From the NCBI GenBank assembly GCA_019747615.1, contig JAIEQQ010000227.1, positions 1 to 5,146 of the forward strand: a stretch of 5,146 bases of DNA, in the 5' to 3' direction. This document shows, piece by piece, positions 1 to 5,146 of the stretch. Position 1 is the first letter of the stretch; the number at the start of each line of letters is the position of its first letter. This stretch comes from Phycisphaerales bacterium (lineage in GTDB: Bacteria > Planctomycetota > Phycisphaerae > Phycisphaerales > UBA1924). The translations under genes and the position numbers were made by a program. The notes under the pieces were generated by a model that saw nothing but the letters and a program-made list of their open reading frames with translations, was not told the DNA's origin and did not search any database.

Positions 1-821
1 ACCATGCACTGCACGTTCACGGCGGTGCCGATGAGGCCCTGGATGCCCTGGATGCGGCGGTAGCTGATGGCGCGATCGCCGTTCCAGGACTTGAAGACAG
101 CTTCGATCGCGAGTTCGAGCTGCTTGAACGGGTTCTGCGGGAACATCTCACCGACCTTGCGGCGGAAGACTTCCTTGTACGCCTCGCAGAGCTCGACGAT
201 GCCCGCCTCGGGGACGTCGGTGTCGCTCTCGGCCTTGTACTTGGACTTGATGGCCTTGAACGCCTGCTCGAAGAGGTGATGGTCAACACCCATGACCACG
301 TCGCCGAACATGTTGATCAGGCGGCGGTAGCTGTCATATGCGAAGCGGCGGTTGCCCGTCTGCTTGGCGAGACCCTCGACGGCCTGGTCGGTCAGGCCGA
401 GGTTGAGGATCGTGTCCATCATGCCGGGCATGCTGACCGCGGCGCCGGAGCGCACGGAGACCAGCAGCGGGTTCTCGGCGGAGCCGAACTTCTTGTCCGT
501 TTCCTTCTCCAGCATGTTCACGTACTTGTGGACCTCGTTCATGAGGCCCACCGGCAGACGCTGGCCGGCGCGGTAGTACGCGGCACAGGTCTCGGTGGTG
601 ATCGTGAAGCCGGGGGGCACCGGCAGACCGATCGAGCACATGTCCGCGAGGTTGGCACCCTTGCCACCCAGCAGCATCTTCATGGTGGCGTCGCCGTCAA
701 CTTTGGACTGGCCGAAGAAGAAGACCATTTTGTGGGCTTGCAGCTTCGATGGCGTGGCCTTGCCGGTGATGACGTACTTGCCGTTGGTGGTGCCGGACGA
801 CTTCAGCGTTGCGCTGGGCAT
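1..821 (-). CDS. ppdK: Pyruvate, phosphate dikinase, N-terminal part (3' end beyond window)
   Basis: The enzyme interconverts pyruvate + ATP + Pi and PEP + AMP + PPi in the cytoplasm; in bacteria it serves glycolysis or gluconeogenesis. The window holds the first 273 codons, read leftwards, and the frame is still open at base 1. Visible are the ATP-grasp signatures of the nucleotide-binding domain: LLGGKGANLADM at residues 50-61, GLPVPPGFTI at 65-74, SVRSGAAVSMPGMMDTILNLG at 122-142 with the nucleotide-contacting Arg, and SWNGDRAISYRR to GTAVNVQCM at 245-273. These match PPDK rather than PEP synthase. The phosphohistidine and C-terminal PEP/pyruvate domains must lie outside the window. The ATG at 821 is the first start after an in-frame TGA five codons upstream and has a GAGAGG box 8 bases before it. 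This gives about 30 residues ahead of the core (MVFFFG at 32), longer than the usual short PPDK N-terminus. The gene diverges from pabB. Confidence 0.96.
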   Translation of the reverse strand, partial: MPSATLKSSGTTNGKYVITGKATPSKLQAHKMVFFFGQSKVDGDATMKMLLGGKGANLADMCSIGLPVPPGFTITTETCAAYYRAGQRLPVGLMNEVHKYVNMLEKETDKKFGSAENPLLVSVRSGAAVSMPGMMDTILNLGLTDQAVEGLAKQTGNRRFAYDSYRRLINMFGDVVMGVDHHLFEQAFKAIKSKYKAESDTDVPEAGIVELCEAYKEVFRRKVGEMFPQNPFKQLELAIEAVFKSWNGDRAISYRRIQGIQGLIGTAVNVQCM

Positions 822-829
822 GGAAGGGG

Positions 830-835
830 CCTCTC
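830..835 (-). promoter_or_regulatory. Ribosome binding site of ppdK
   Basis: Read on the minus strand this is GAGAGG, 8 bases before the ATG whose first base is 821. An in-frame TGA overlaps the box, so translation in this frame cannot start further upstream. Together these decide in favour of the long N-terminus over the internal ATG at 726-728 (MVFFFG), which has no such box. Confidence 0.6.
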
Positions 836-926
836 AGTTCGAGGTGCGAGCCGAACAATCGTGTTCCGTTTGGTACATTCGCCGGCCATTGGGCTCGCGA
901 AACATCGCGGCCGGCGTACGACACCG

Positions 927-932
927 ATTCTA
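927..932 (-). promoter_or_regulatory. Weak -10-like box, possible ppdK promoter
   Basis: On the minus strand the six bases read TAGAAT, one change from TATAAT. No good -35 box sits 16-18 bases upstream: the bases there read TCGAAT, and a TTGCGG lies only 12 bases away. If used, it would give a leader of roughly 100 bases before the ppdK ATG. This is a motif match only. Confidence 0.2.
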
Positions 933-960
933 GGACGTTCACCCCCGCAATTCGACTGCC

Positions 961-972
961 CGGGCGCGCCCG
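961..972. repeat. 12-base perfect palindrome in the divergent intergenic region
   Basis: CGGGCGCGCCCG is self-complementary over 12 bases. It sits near the middle of the 288-base region between ppdK and pabB, a plausible place for a regulator binding site. In DNA of this base composition such a palindrome may also arise by chance. Confidence 0.35.
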
Positions 973-973
973 A

Positions 974-996
974 GCCCGAAACCGGGCGGTTTGGGC
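974..996. repeat. Hairpin-forming inverted repeat upstream of pabB
   Basis: G974-C977 followed by AAACC (979-983) pairs with GGTTTGGGC (988-996): nine base pairs with one bulged G (978) and a four-base loop GGGC. It directly follows the 12-base palindrome. No T-run follows on the plus strand, so it does not look like a terminator. Whether it lies in a transcript is unknown; the pabB transcript probably starts further downstream. Confidence 0.45.
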
Positions 997-1005
997 CATT
1001 TGCGC

Positions 1006-1031
1006 GCGTGGTCGGTTCGAAATCCGCACGC
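1006..1031. repeat. Second hairpin-forming inverted repeat upstream of pabB
   Basis: GCGTG (1006-1010) pairs with CACGC (1027-1031). Inside, CGG (1013-1015) pairs with CCG (1024-1026), leaving a two-base bulge and an eight-base loop containing TTCGAA. The loop resembles a tRNA T-loop, but no acceptor, D or anticodon arm can be folded around it. Confidence 0.3.
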
Positions 1032-1062
1032 TTTCGGCCCGGCCCGCTGATCGCAGTACACT
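1032..1062 (+). promoter_or_regulatory. Weak promoter-like sequence for pabB
   Basis: TACACT at 1057-1062 resembles a -10 box. The best -35 candidate is TTTCGG at 1032-1037 with a 19-base spacer, a poor match. Transcription from here would begin near 1069, leaving a short leader before the pabB starts at 1092 (GTG) or 1110 (ATG) and ruling out much earlier starts in the frame. Base pattern only. Confidence 0.2.
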
Positions 1063-1109
1063 CCGGGGTGTTCCAACGGCGGTGCGAAGTTGTGGATGAC
1101 CATCGGCTG

Positions 1110-2606
1110 ATGCCCGGAGAGCTGCTGCGACTTTGGCCCGGATCTGGCCCGATGCTCGCGCTGCTCTCGGCCGACGAGCGGCCCGAGCGCTCGCGCTGGT
1201 CGATCATCGCGGAGTGCCCTGGATCGGCGTGGGCGAGCTCGAGCGGATCGGGAGCGGGCGGAGATGGGAGCGCTGATGCGTGGGCGGAGGGGTTGCCGTC
1301 GTGGCCGGGTGAGGCGGCGACGCAGGCGATGGGGCGCCCAGATCCCGAGATGCCGCCGTTTGTGGGTGGGTTTGTTGGGATGATGGGGTATGAGCTTGGT
1401 GAGTGGATTGAGCCGCGGGTTGCGGGAGCGGAGCGGGGGCGGGTTGGCGGCGGGGCGGGCGAGGCGGGCCAGAGCCATCGCGGCATTAACGACCGAGCGG
1501 GGGACGATTGGCCTTCGCAGCTTTGGTATCGCATCGACGCGGCGCTGGTGTTTGATCATCTTCGCGCGCGGTGGTGGTGCGTGGGTGATGCGATGGCGCG
1601 TCGAGCGCTGGCAGCGATCGCGCGAGGCGCTGGCAGGCAGGGGCGCGCCGCATCGGCAGCCCCCGAGCTCGCGGCCCCTCCGTTTCGCGTGCGCCCGATC
1701 GCGCCCGAGGTGCTGGAATCTGCCCGGGCCATCTACACGCGGAATGTCGCACGCGTGCTGGAGCACATCGGGCGTGGCGATGCGTATCAGGTCAACCTCG
1801 CGCACGCGCTGGACTTCGGGTTTGAGGGCGATGCTCGCGCGCTGTTCGCTGCGCTCTGCGACGGAGCTCGCCCGCGGATGGGTGCGTTGCTGCCGCTGCC
1901 GGATGACGTGCGCGATGGCGCGGCGCGCCGGCGGTGTGTGGTGAGCGCGTCGCCGGAGGTCTTTGCGACGATCACGCCCGCGCCTGATGGCCGCGGCCAG
2001 CGGGTGATCAGCACGGTGCCGATGAAGGGCACTCGGGCGTCGGACGCGGACTCATCGGGCGCGATGGACGATCTGCTGGCGAGCGGCAAGGACCGGGCGG
2101 AGCTGACGATGATTGTGGACCTGATGCGGAACGATCTTGGCCGCGTGTGCGACCCGGGGTCGGTGCGTGTGCGGTCGCTGCGGGAGATTGAACGTCATGG
2201 CCGTCCGAGCGCGGGCGTGCTTCAGGCGACCTCGACGATCGAGGGCTCACTGCGGGCCGATGCGTCGCTGGCGGAGATCGTCCGCGCCATCTTTCCGCCT
2301 GGGTCGGTGACTGGGGCGCCGAAGATCAGGGCGATGCAGATCATCCGTTCGCTGGAGTCTGGGCCGCGCGGGCCGTATTGCGGGGCGATTGGATATCTGT
2401 CGGACTGTGGCCACGGGGCGTTGTCGGTGGCGATCCGCACGGCGTGCATCAGCGGCGAGCCGCGGACGGACTCGGCGATGGCGTTTCAGTCGGCGATGGC
2501 ACGCTGGTGGGTGGGCGCGGGGATCGTCGCGCAGAGTGAGCCGGAGGCGGAGTGGCGGGAGACGATCGTCAAGGCGCACGCGATATTGGGGCTGGCGCGG
2601 GGGTGA
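1110..2606 (+). CDS. pabB: Aminodeoxychorismate synthase component I (PabB)
   Basis: PabB converts chorismate to 4-amino-4-deoxychorismate using ammonia from the PabA glutaminase; PabC then yields p-aminobenzoate for folate. From the ATG at 1110 the protein has 498 residues (E. coli PabB about 450). The N-terminal part carries GGFVGMMGYELGEWIEP (86-102) and LWYRIDAALVFDH (138-150). The chorismate-binding domain follows: GDAYQVNLAHAL (223-234), VPMKGTR (303-309), ELTMIVDLMRNDLGR (331-345), PPGSVTGAPKIRAM (396-409), GPYCGAIGYLS (421-431), VAIRT (440-444), VGAGIVAQSEPEAEW (468-482). Lys306 in PMKGT and Cys424 in YCGAIGY are PabB-like; TrpE has PIAGT and YAG at these places. Residues 45-60 and 104-135 are Gly/Arg/Ala-rich insertions. 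Start is uncertain: a GTG at 1092 would add six residues and neither has a clear Shine-Dalgarno box. Neither a glutaminase nor a lyase is fused or adjacent. Confidence 0.93.
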   Translation: MPGELLRLWPGSGPMLALLSADERPERSRWSIIAECPGSAWASSSGSGAGGDGSADAWAEGLPSWPGEAATQAMGRPDPEMPPFVGGFVGMMGYELGEWIEPRVAGAERGRVGGGAGEAGQSHRGINDRAGDDWPSQLWYRIDAALVFDHLRARWWCVGDAMARRALAAIARGAGRQGRAASAAPELAAPPFRVRPIAPEVLESARAIYTRNVARVLEHIGRGDAYQVNLAHALDFGFEGDARALFAALCDGARPRMGALLPLPDDVRDGAARRRCVVSASPEVFATITPAPDGRGQRVISTVPMKGTRASDADSSGAMDDLLASGKDRAELTMIVDLMRNDLGRVCDPGSVRVRSLREIERHGRPSAGVLQATSTIEGSLRADASLAEIVRAIFPPGSVTGAPKIRAMQIIRSLESGPRGPYCGAIGYLSDCGHGALSVAIRTACISGEPRTDSAMAFQSAMARWWVGAGIVAQSEPEAEWRETIVKAHAILGLARG

Positions 2607-2647
2607 GGCCTACGGATCACCGGCGACACTGGTGCCCGACGAAGCGG

Positions 2648-2667
2648 CGCGTTCCCAAGGCAACGCG
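2648..2667. repeat. Hairpin downstream of pabB
   Basis: CGCGTT (2648-2653) and AACGCG (2662-2667) form a perfect six-base-pair stem with an eight-base loop, about 40 bases after the pabB stop codon. No T-run follows, so it is not a standard intrinsic terminator, though its position would suit a transcript 3' end. Confidence 0.4.
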
Positions 2668-2671
2668 GCGC

Positions 2672-2694
2672 GCTCGAACATCTCAGCTTCGAGC
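2672..2694. repeat. Second hairpin downstream of pabB
   Basis: GCTCGAA (2672-2678) and TTCGAGC (2688-2694) form a perfect seven-base-pair stem with a nine-base loop, five bases after the preceding hairpin. No T-run follows. The pair of adjacent stems lies between two convergent genes and could stop or protect transcripts from either side. Confidence 0.45.
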
Positions 2695-2765
2695 CTCGGC
2701 GATTCTGGGCAGCACACGCAAGGCCGGGAGCGGCGCCCCCTCCGGCTCGCGGACTCGCCACCTCC

Positions 2766-2810
2766 CCCGGTAGGAACCGGGTGAGGGTGGATCTTGCATC
2801 GCCCTCATCC
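2766..2810. repeat. Two overlapping, mutually exclusive hairpins; possible dispersed repeat unit
   Basis: CCCGGT-AGGA-ACCGGG (2766-2781) is a perfect six-base-pair stem with a four-base loop. Its last three bases, GGG 2779-2781, also begin a longer stem: 2779-2787 pairs with 2802-2810 over nine positions with one G-T pair and a 14-base loop. Only one can form at a time. Just to the left, 2733-2770 is a C-rich tract in which CCCCCTCCGG and CTCCCCCGG recur, giving the block the look of the palindromic intergenic repeats common in high-G+C genomes. No second full copy occurs in this window. Confidence 0.4.
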
Positions 2811-2824
2811 ATGTGCGTCCGAAG

Positions 2825-2843
2825 GCACGTGATTCACGAGTGC
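2825..2843 (-). terminator. Candidate terminator hairpin after the MFS gene
   Basis: GCACGTG (2825-2831) pairs with CAC (2835-2837) and GTGC (2840-2843) around a three-base loop, with a two-base bulge (2838-2839). It starts six bases beyond the MFS stop codon in the direction of that gene. A competing stem in the next bases pairs GTGC (2814-2817) with GCAC (2825-2828); on the minus strand it can close a TTCG tetraloop. No T-run follows, so intrinsic termination is uncertain. Confidence 0.3.
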
Positions 2844-2849
2844 TCTTGG

Positions 2850-4268
2850 CTATTCCTTTGGCCAATGCTCGACGGCGAGGGCGGCGCGGATCGGGTTTCG
2901 GCTTGGGCGTGTGCCGGGCGGAGCGGGGGTCATGCCGTCGACTTCTGGCGTGCGGTGCATGAGCATGAAGACGCCGCCGATGAGTAGCGGCACACCGAGA
3001 GCGGCGACGGTGAGCTGCGTTGCAAGGCCGGGCGTGATGTTCGCCCAATCTTTCAGCCCTTCGCCGAGAAGCCCGGCGAGGAAGACGCCGACGCCGGTCG
3101 CGCCGAAACTCGCGACGGTGGTCAGTGAGAGCACGCGGCCGCGGACTTCGTCCGGCGAGAGCACCTGCATCGCGGCCCACGATTGATTGAAGCACCAGAT
3201 CCAGAAGAAGCCGACGATGAGCATCGCGCCGTAGCCGGCCCAGAGCGAGGTCGTGGCGGCGAAGAGCGTGATCGAGGCGCCGAGAGCGGCGACCGAGAGC
3301 GGGATGAAGTGGTGCTTGGGGTACCAGGCGGGCACGTAGCGCAGGGCGAGCCCGCCGATCACGGCGCCGACGCCTTGGATCGCGAGCATGATGCCGCTGG
3401 AGGTCTCGGCGGTCTTCTTGTTCATGCCGTAGACATCGATGACGAAGAGGGTGAGCAGTCGCACCATCGGGGCCGCGAGGAAGCTGATGAGCACCTGGGC
3501 CAGGAAGACGGCCCAGGGCCCGCGGCTGCGGCGGATGAACTCCCACGCCGACGCGATCTGTGCCAGCACTGGGCGCGGGTCGGGGACGGTGATCGGCGGC
3601 TTGGGCGTCGTTGCGACGACGGCGGCGACGAGAAGGAATGAGAACGCGTTGAACACAAACAGCGGAGGCGACGCCCATTGCGCGAGCACGGCGCCGGCCA
3701 TCGCTGGCCCCAGCACGCGGGCGAGGTTGAACTGAATACCGTTGAGCGCGATCGCTCGCGTCAGAAGATCTCGCGGCACCAGCCGCGGCGTCAACACCTG
3801 CCACGCCGGGAAGTTGAAGGCCATGACAATGCCGTTGATCGCCGACAAGGCGAAGAGCCAATAAATCGGCGTGCGCGAGCCCTCGTCAAATCTGAACAGG
3901 CTGACCGCGACGACGCCGAACGCGACGACCGAGGCGAGGATCTGCGTGATGATGAGCATCTTGCGCCGGTCGCTGCGATCGGCGACGACGCCGCCGAGGA
4001 GCCCCAAGACGAAGATCGGCAGGGTACTGAGCGCGCCGAGGATGCCCTGATCCGCCAGCGAGCCGGTGCGATCGGCGACGAAAACCTGGATCGCGAACAT
4101 CTCGGTCCAGGTGCCGATGTTGGAGAGGAACTGGGCGAGGAGCACGTTGCGGTAGTGCTTGTGGGCGAGGACTTCGCTGTAGGAGCCGCGGTTGTTGTGG
4201 AGGTTCGGCGGAAGAGAGGGCGGCGGCGGCTGGACTGGCGTCGCGCCCACCGGATCGGCCGGAGGCAT
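2850..4268 (-). CDS. MFS transporter, EntS/MFS_3-like exporter
   Basis: From the ATG at 4268 the protein has 472 residues: a Pro-rich cytosolic N-terminus (to about 40), then roughly twelve hydrophobic segments, near 41-63, 76-97, 102-124, 135-157, 180-200, 203-220, 251-276, 289-311, 321-340, 343-364, 383-405 and 416-437. MFS motif A, GGVVADRSDRRK, lies between helices 2 and 3 (92-103). LVPRDLLTRAIALNG (163-177), NLARVLGPAMAG (181-192) and VRGRVLSL (375-382) are typical of the MFS_3 group, which includes the enterobactin exporter EntS. Proton-driven export across the inner membrane is likely; the substrate cannot be told. The start follows the zinc-ribbon gene's TGA by one base, suggesting translational coupling. 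A GTG at 4328 in the same frame would add 20 residues and overlap that gene. No siderophore or biosynthetic gene is adjacent. Confidence 0.88.
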   Translation of the reverse strand: MPPADPVGATPVQPPPPSLPPNLHNNRGSYSEVLAHKHYRNVLLAQFLSNIGTWTEMFAIQVFVADRTGSLADQGILGALSTLPIFVLGLLGGVVADRSDRRKMLIITQILASVVAFGVVAVSLFRFDEGSRTPIYWLFALSAINGIVMAFNFPAWQVLTPRLVPRDLLTRAIALNGIQFNLARVLGPAMAGAVLAQWASPPLFVFNAFSFLLVAAVVATTPKPPITVPDPRPVLAQIASAWEFIRRSRGPWAVFLAQVLISFLAAPMVRLLTLFVIDVYGMNKKTAETSSGIMLAIQGVGAVIGGLALRYVPAWYPKHHFIPLSVAALGASITLFAATTSLWAGYGAMLIVGFFWIWCFNQSWAAMQVLSPDEVRGRVLSLTTVASFGATGVGVFLAGLLGEGLKDWANITPGLATQLTVAALGVPLLIGGVFMLMHRTPEVDGMTPAPPGTRPSRNPIRAALAVEHWPKE

Positions 4269-4269
4269 T

Positions 4270-5052
4270 TCATTGCTCGCTGTCGGCACGCTGGATTCGG
4301 ACAGAGCCAGAAGAACCTCCTGCGGCACTGTAGCGGCGCACGCCGGGCGGGTTGGCGAATCGGCACTGGCGGACGCCGAGGTAGACGAGGAGCTCGAAGG
4401 AGAGGAGGCCGATGATGGCGCCAGCGATGACGACCAGTGCCCCGATGAGCCCGAACTCAGGCAGGTGGCGTGAGTCGATGATCTGCATCTGTTGCATCAA
4501 CCCCAGGTGCAGAAACACGCACCCGATCGCGGAGACGCACGCGCCGACGAGCCAGCCGATGCTGGCGAGGTTGCACACCGTCCAGGACACCTCGCGCGTG
4601 ATTCGCCAGTCGCGCTGACGCCCGAAGAAGCGGATGCCGATGGATTCGATGAGCGTGAGGACGTAGATGATGCCGAAGAGCAGAAGACCTCCGACGACGA
4701 GCAGGAGCCCTTCCATCACTTGCTTCGATTGGGCATAGCCGAGCAACGGCGCGAACGCCGCGATGGTGACGACGATTGCGGCGCTGACTCGCGCCGTGTC
4801 GCCAAAGCGTGCGATGCGTCGATCGCCGATCGTCGCGGCTCTCATCGCGGCGCGTGGCGACACAATGACCTCTCGCGCGATCTCAGCCCACCCGCGGCCG
4901 CGAGGCGCGAGATCGCGCCGCTCCGGCAGGCTCGACGCCACCGGCACGCCGCACTCTGGGCAGACTTGATCCTCAGCGGTCCCCGAGATGTCGTAGCCAC
5001 AGGATTCGCAGAGCATCGCTGGCGGCGAACCCGGCGGCAGATCAGCGGGCAT
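4270..5052 (-). CDS. Zinc-ribbon multi-pass membrane protein, function unknown
   Basis: I do not recognise a characterised family. The 260-residue protein opens with a probable zinc ribbon: Cys15, Cys18, Cys31 and Cys34 in CESCGYDI and CPECGVPV, CxxC-12-CxxC. A basic linker follows (45-85, with IAREVIVSPRAAMRAA at 58-73), then about four hydrophobic segments near 88-107, 114-137, 162-184 and 198-227. The C-terminus is a basic/Gly-rich tail starting at RQCRFANPPG (228-237). The layout suggests a cytosolic metal-binding head on an inner-membrane anchor, somewhat like planctomycete zinc-ribbon membrane proteins and Yip1-type proteins; that likeness is from memory. The ATG at 5052 is the earliest possible start, since a TGA lies three codons upstream in frame; no Shine-Dalgarno box is visible. 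An internal ATG (residue 13, just before the ribbon) is the alternative. The stop is one base from the MFS start, so the two are probably co-transcribed. Confidence 0.8.
   Translation of the reverse strand: MPADLPPGSPPAMLCESCGYDISGTAEDQVCPECGVPVASSLPERRDLAPRGRGWAEIAREVIVSPRAAMRAATIGDRRIARFGDTARVSAAIVVTIAAFAPLLGYAQSKQVMEGLLLVVGGLLLFGIIYVLTLIESIGIRFFGRQRDWRITREVSWTVCNLASIGWLVGACVSAIGCVFLHLGLMQQMQIIDSRHLPEFGLIGALVVIAGAIIGLLSFELLVYLGVRQCRFANPPGVRRYSAAGGSSGSVRIQRADSEQ
4316..4321 (-). promoter_or_regulatory. Perfect AGGAGG inside the upstream gene, possible MFS ribosome binding site
   Basis: Read on the minus strand this is AGGAGG, lying inside the last codons of the zinc-ribbon gene. It is 47 bases before the MFS ATG at 4268, too far to serve it directly, and lies downstream of the GTG at 4328. 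Within the MFS frame the codons 5 and 11 bases after it are CTG. It may be a chance product of Ala-Gly-Gly codons, a ribosome loading site for coupled translation, or the site for a CTG start. Confidence 0.25.
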
Positions 5053-5146
5053 GGTGCATCATTGGCGGCGTGAGCCTGTCGTAGACGACGGCGGGCAAAG
5101 TCGCTCGCGCCGCACACGAAGATCCAAGTGGCCCCGGTGGGAGTTG
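5053..5146. other. Unassigned right edge, 94 bases
   Basis: This stretch lies upstream of the zinc-ribbon gene. No convincing promoter, RNA or gene is visible. On the plus strand a frame opens at an ATG overlapping the divergent start (5051) and runs off the window, giving an Arg-rich peptide with mixed third bases. On the minus strand one frame shows GC-rich third positions at the far right (TWIFVCGASDF) but has no stop before running deep into the zinc-ribbon gene. Neither is called a gene. Confidence 0.3.

Noticed and set aside
1006..1031. Possible tRNA, from GGTTCGAAATCC
   Set aside because: The T-loop-like stretch has only a three-pair stem of its own and no acceptor, D or anticodon arm in the flanking bases.
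276..1109. Upstream extension of the pabB frame, which stays open back to 276 and would give a 776-residue protein
   Set aside because: The extension runs antisense through the well-conserved ppdK coding region and its residues match no PabB segment; the family N-terminus begins near 1110. The open frame is a by-product of high G+C.
1110..2606. Anthranilate synthase component I (TrpE) instead of PabB
   Set aside because: The PMKGT lysine and YCGAIGY cysteine are PabB-type; TrpE has PIAGT and YAG at these places. No trp genes are nearby.
2683..3861. Minus-strand frame of 392 codons overlapping the MFS gene
   Set aside because: Out of frame with the transporter and extremely Arg-rich; it is a shadow of the MFS frame. 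Its tail over 2683-2800 only reflects the repeat-like spacer.
3678..4415. Long plus-strand frame (about 245 codons) opposite the MFS gene
   Set aside because: Its translation is Arg/Glu/Asp/His-rich low-complexity, as expected for the antisense of hydrophobic codons; the minus strand carries clear MFS motifs.
4492..5073. Plus-strand frame (about 193 codons) opposite the zinc-ribbon gene
   Set aside because: Charged low-complexity product mirroring membrane-segment codons; the minus strand has the CxxC pairs and hydrophobic segments.
1..5146. CRISPR array, insertion sequence, toxin-antitoxin or defence system
   Set aside because: No regularly spaced direct repeats, transposase motifs, terminal inverted repeats or recognisable defence proteins were seen on either strand.

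Overview
This is a high-G+C window (roughly two thirds G+C by eye) from what looks like a planctomycete, most likely of the Phycisphaerae. The best taxonomic hint is the protein at 4270-5052: an N-terminal CESCGYDI...CPECG zinc ribbon on a small multi-pass membrane protein, a pattern I associate with that group. This rests on recalled family patterns, not on a search.

Layout. From 821 leftwards off the window edge lies the first third of pyruvate, phosphate dikinase (ppdK, minus strand). A 288-base region (822-1109) separates it from a divergently read gene for the chorismate-binding subunit of aminodeoxychorismate synthase (pabB, plus strand, 1110-2606). That region holds a 12-base palindrome, two hairpin-forming inverted repeats and weak promoter-like boxes. 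pabB converges on a two-gene minus-strand unit: the zinc-ribbon membrane protein (5052 to 4270), followed one base after its stop codon by a 12-helix MFS exporter-like transporter (4268 to 2850). The 243 bases between the convergent genes (2607-2849) contain no credible gene but several inverted repeats, probably serving transcript ends and possibly belonging to a dispersed intergenic repeat. The last 94 bases (5053-5146) are not assigned.

How the genes relate. ppdK (pyruvate/PEP interconversion) and pabB (p-aminobenzoate branch of folate synthesis) are housekeeping genes with no evident shared pathway; they share only a divergent promoter region. The zinc-ribbon protein and the MFS transporter are the only pair whose arrangement (stop and start one base apart) suggests co-expression and perhaps a joint membrane function. 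That link is inference.

I found no CRISPR array, RNA gene, insertion sequence or defence system. The window reads as an ordinary chromosomal region. The points most worth a second look are the coupled zinc-ribbon/MFS pair, the inverted-repeat cluster between the convergent genes, and details of the PabB active site and start.
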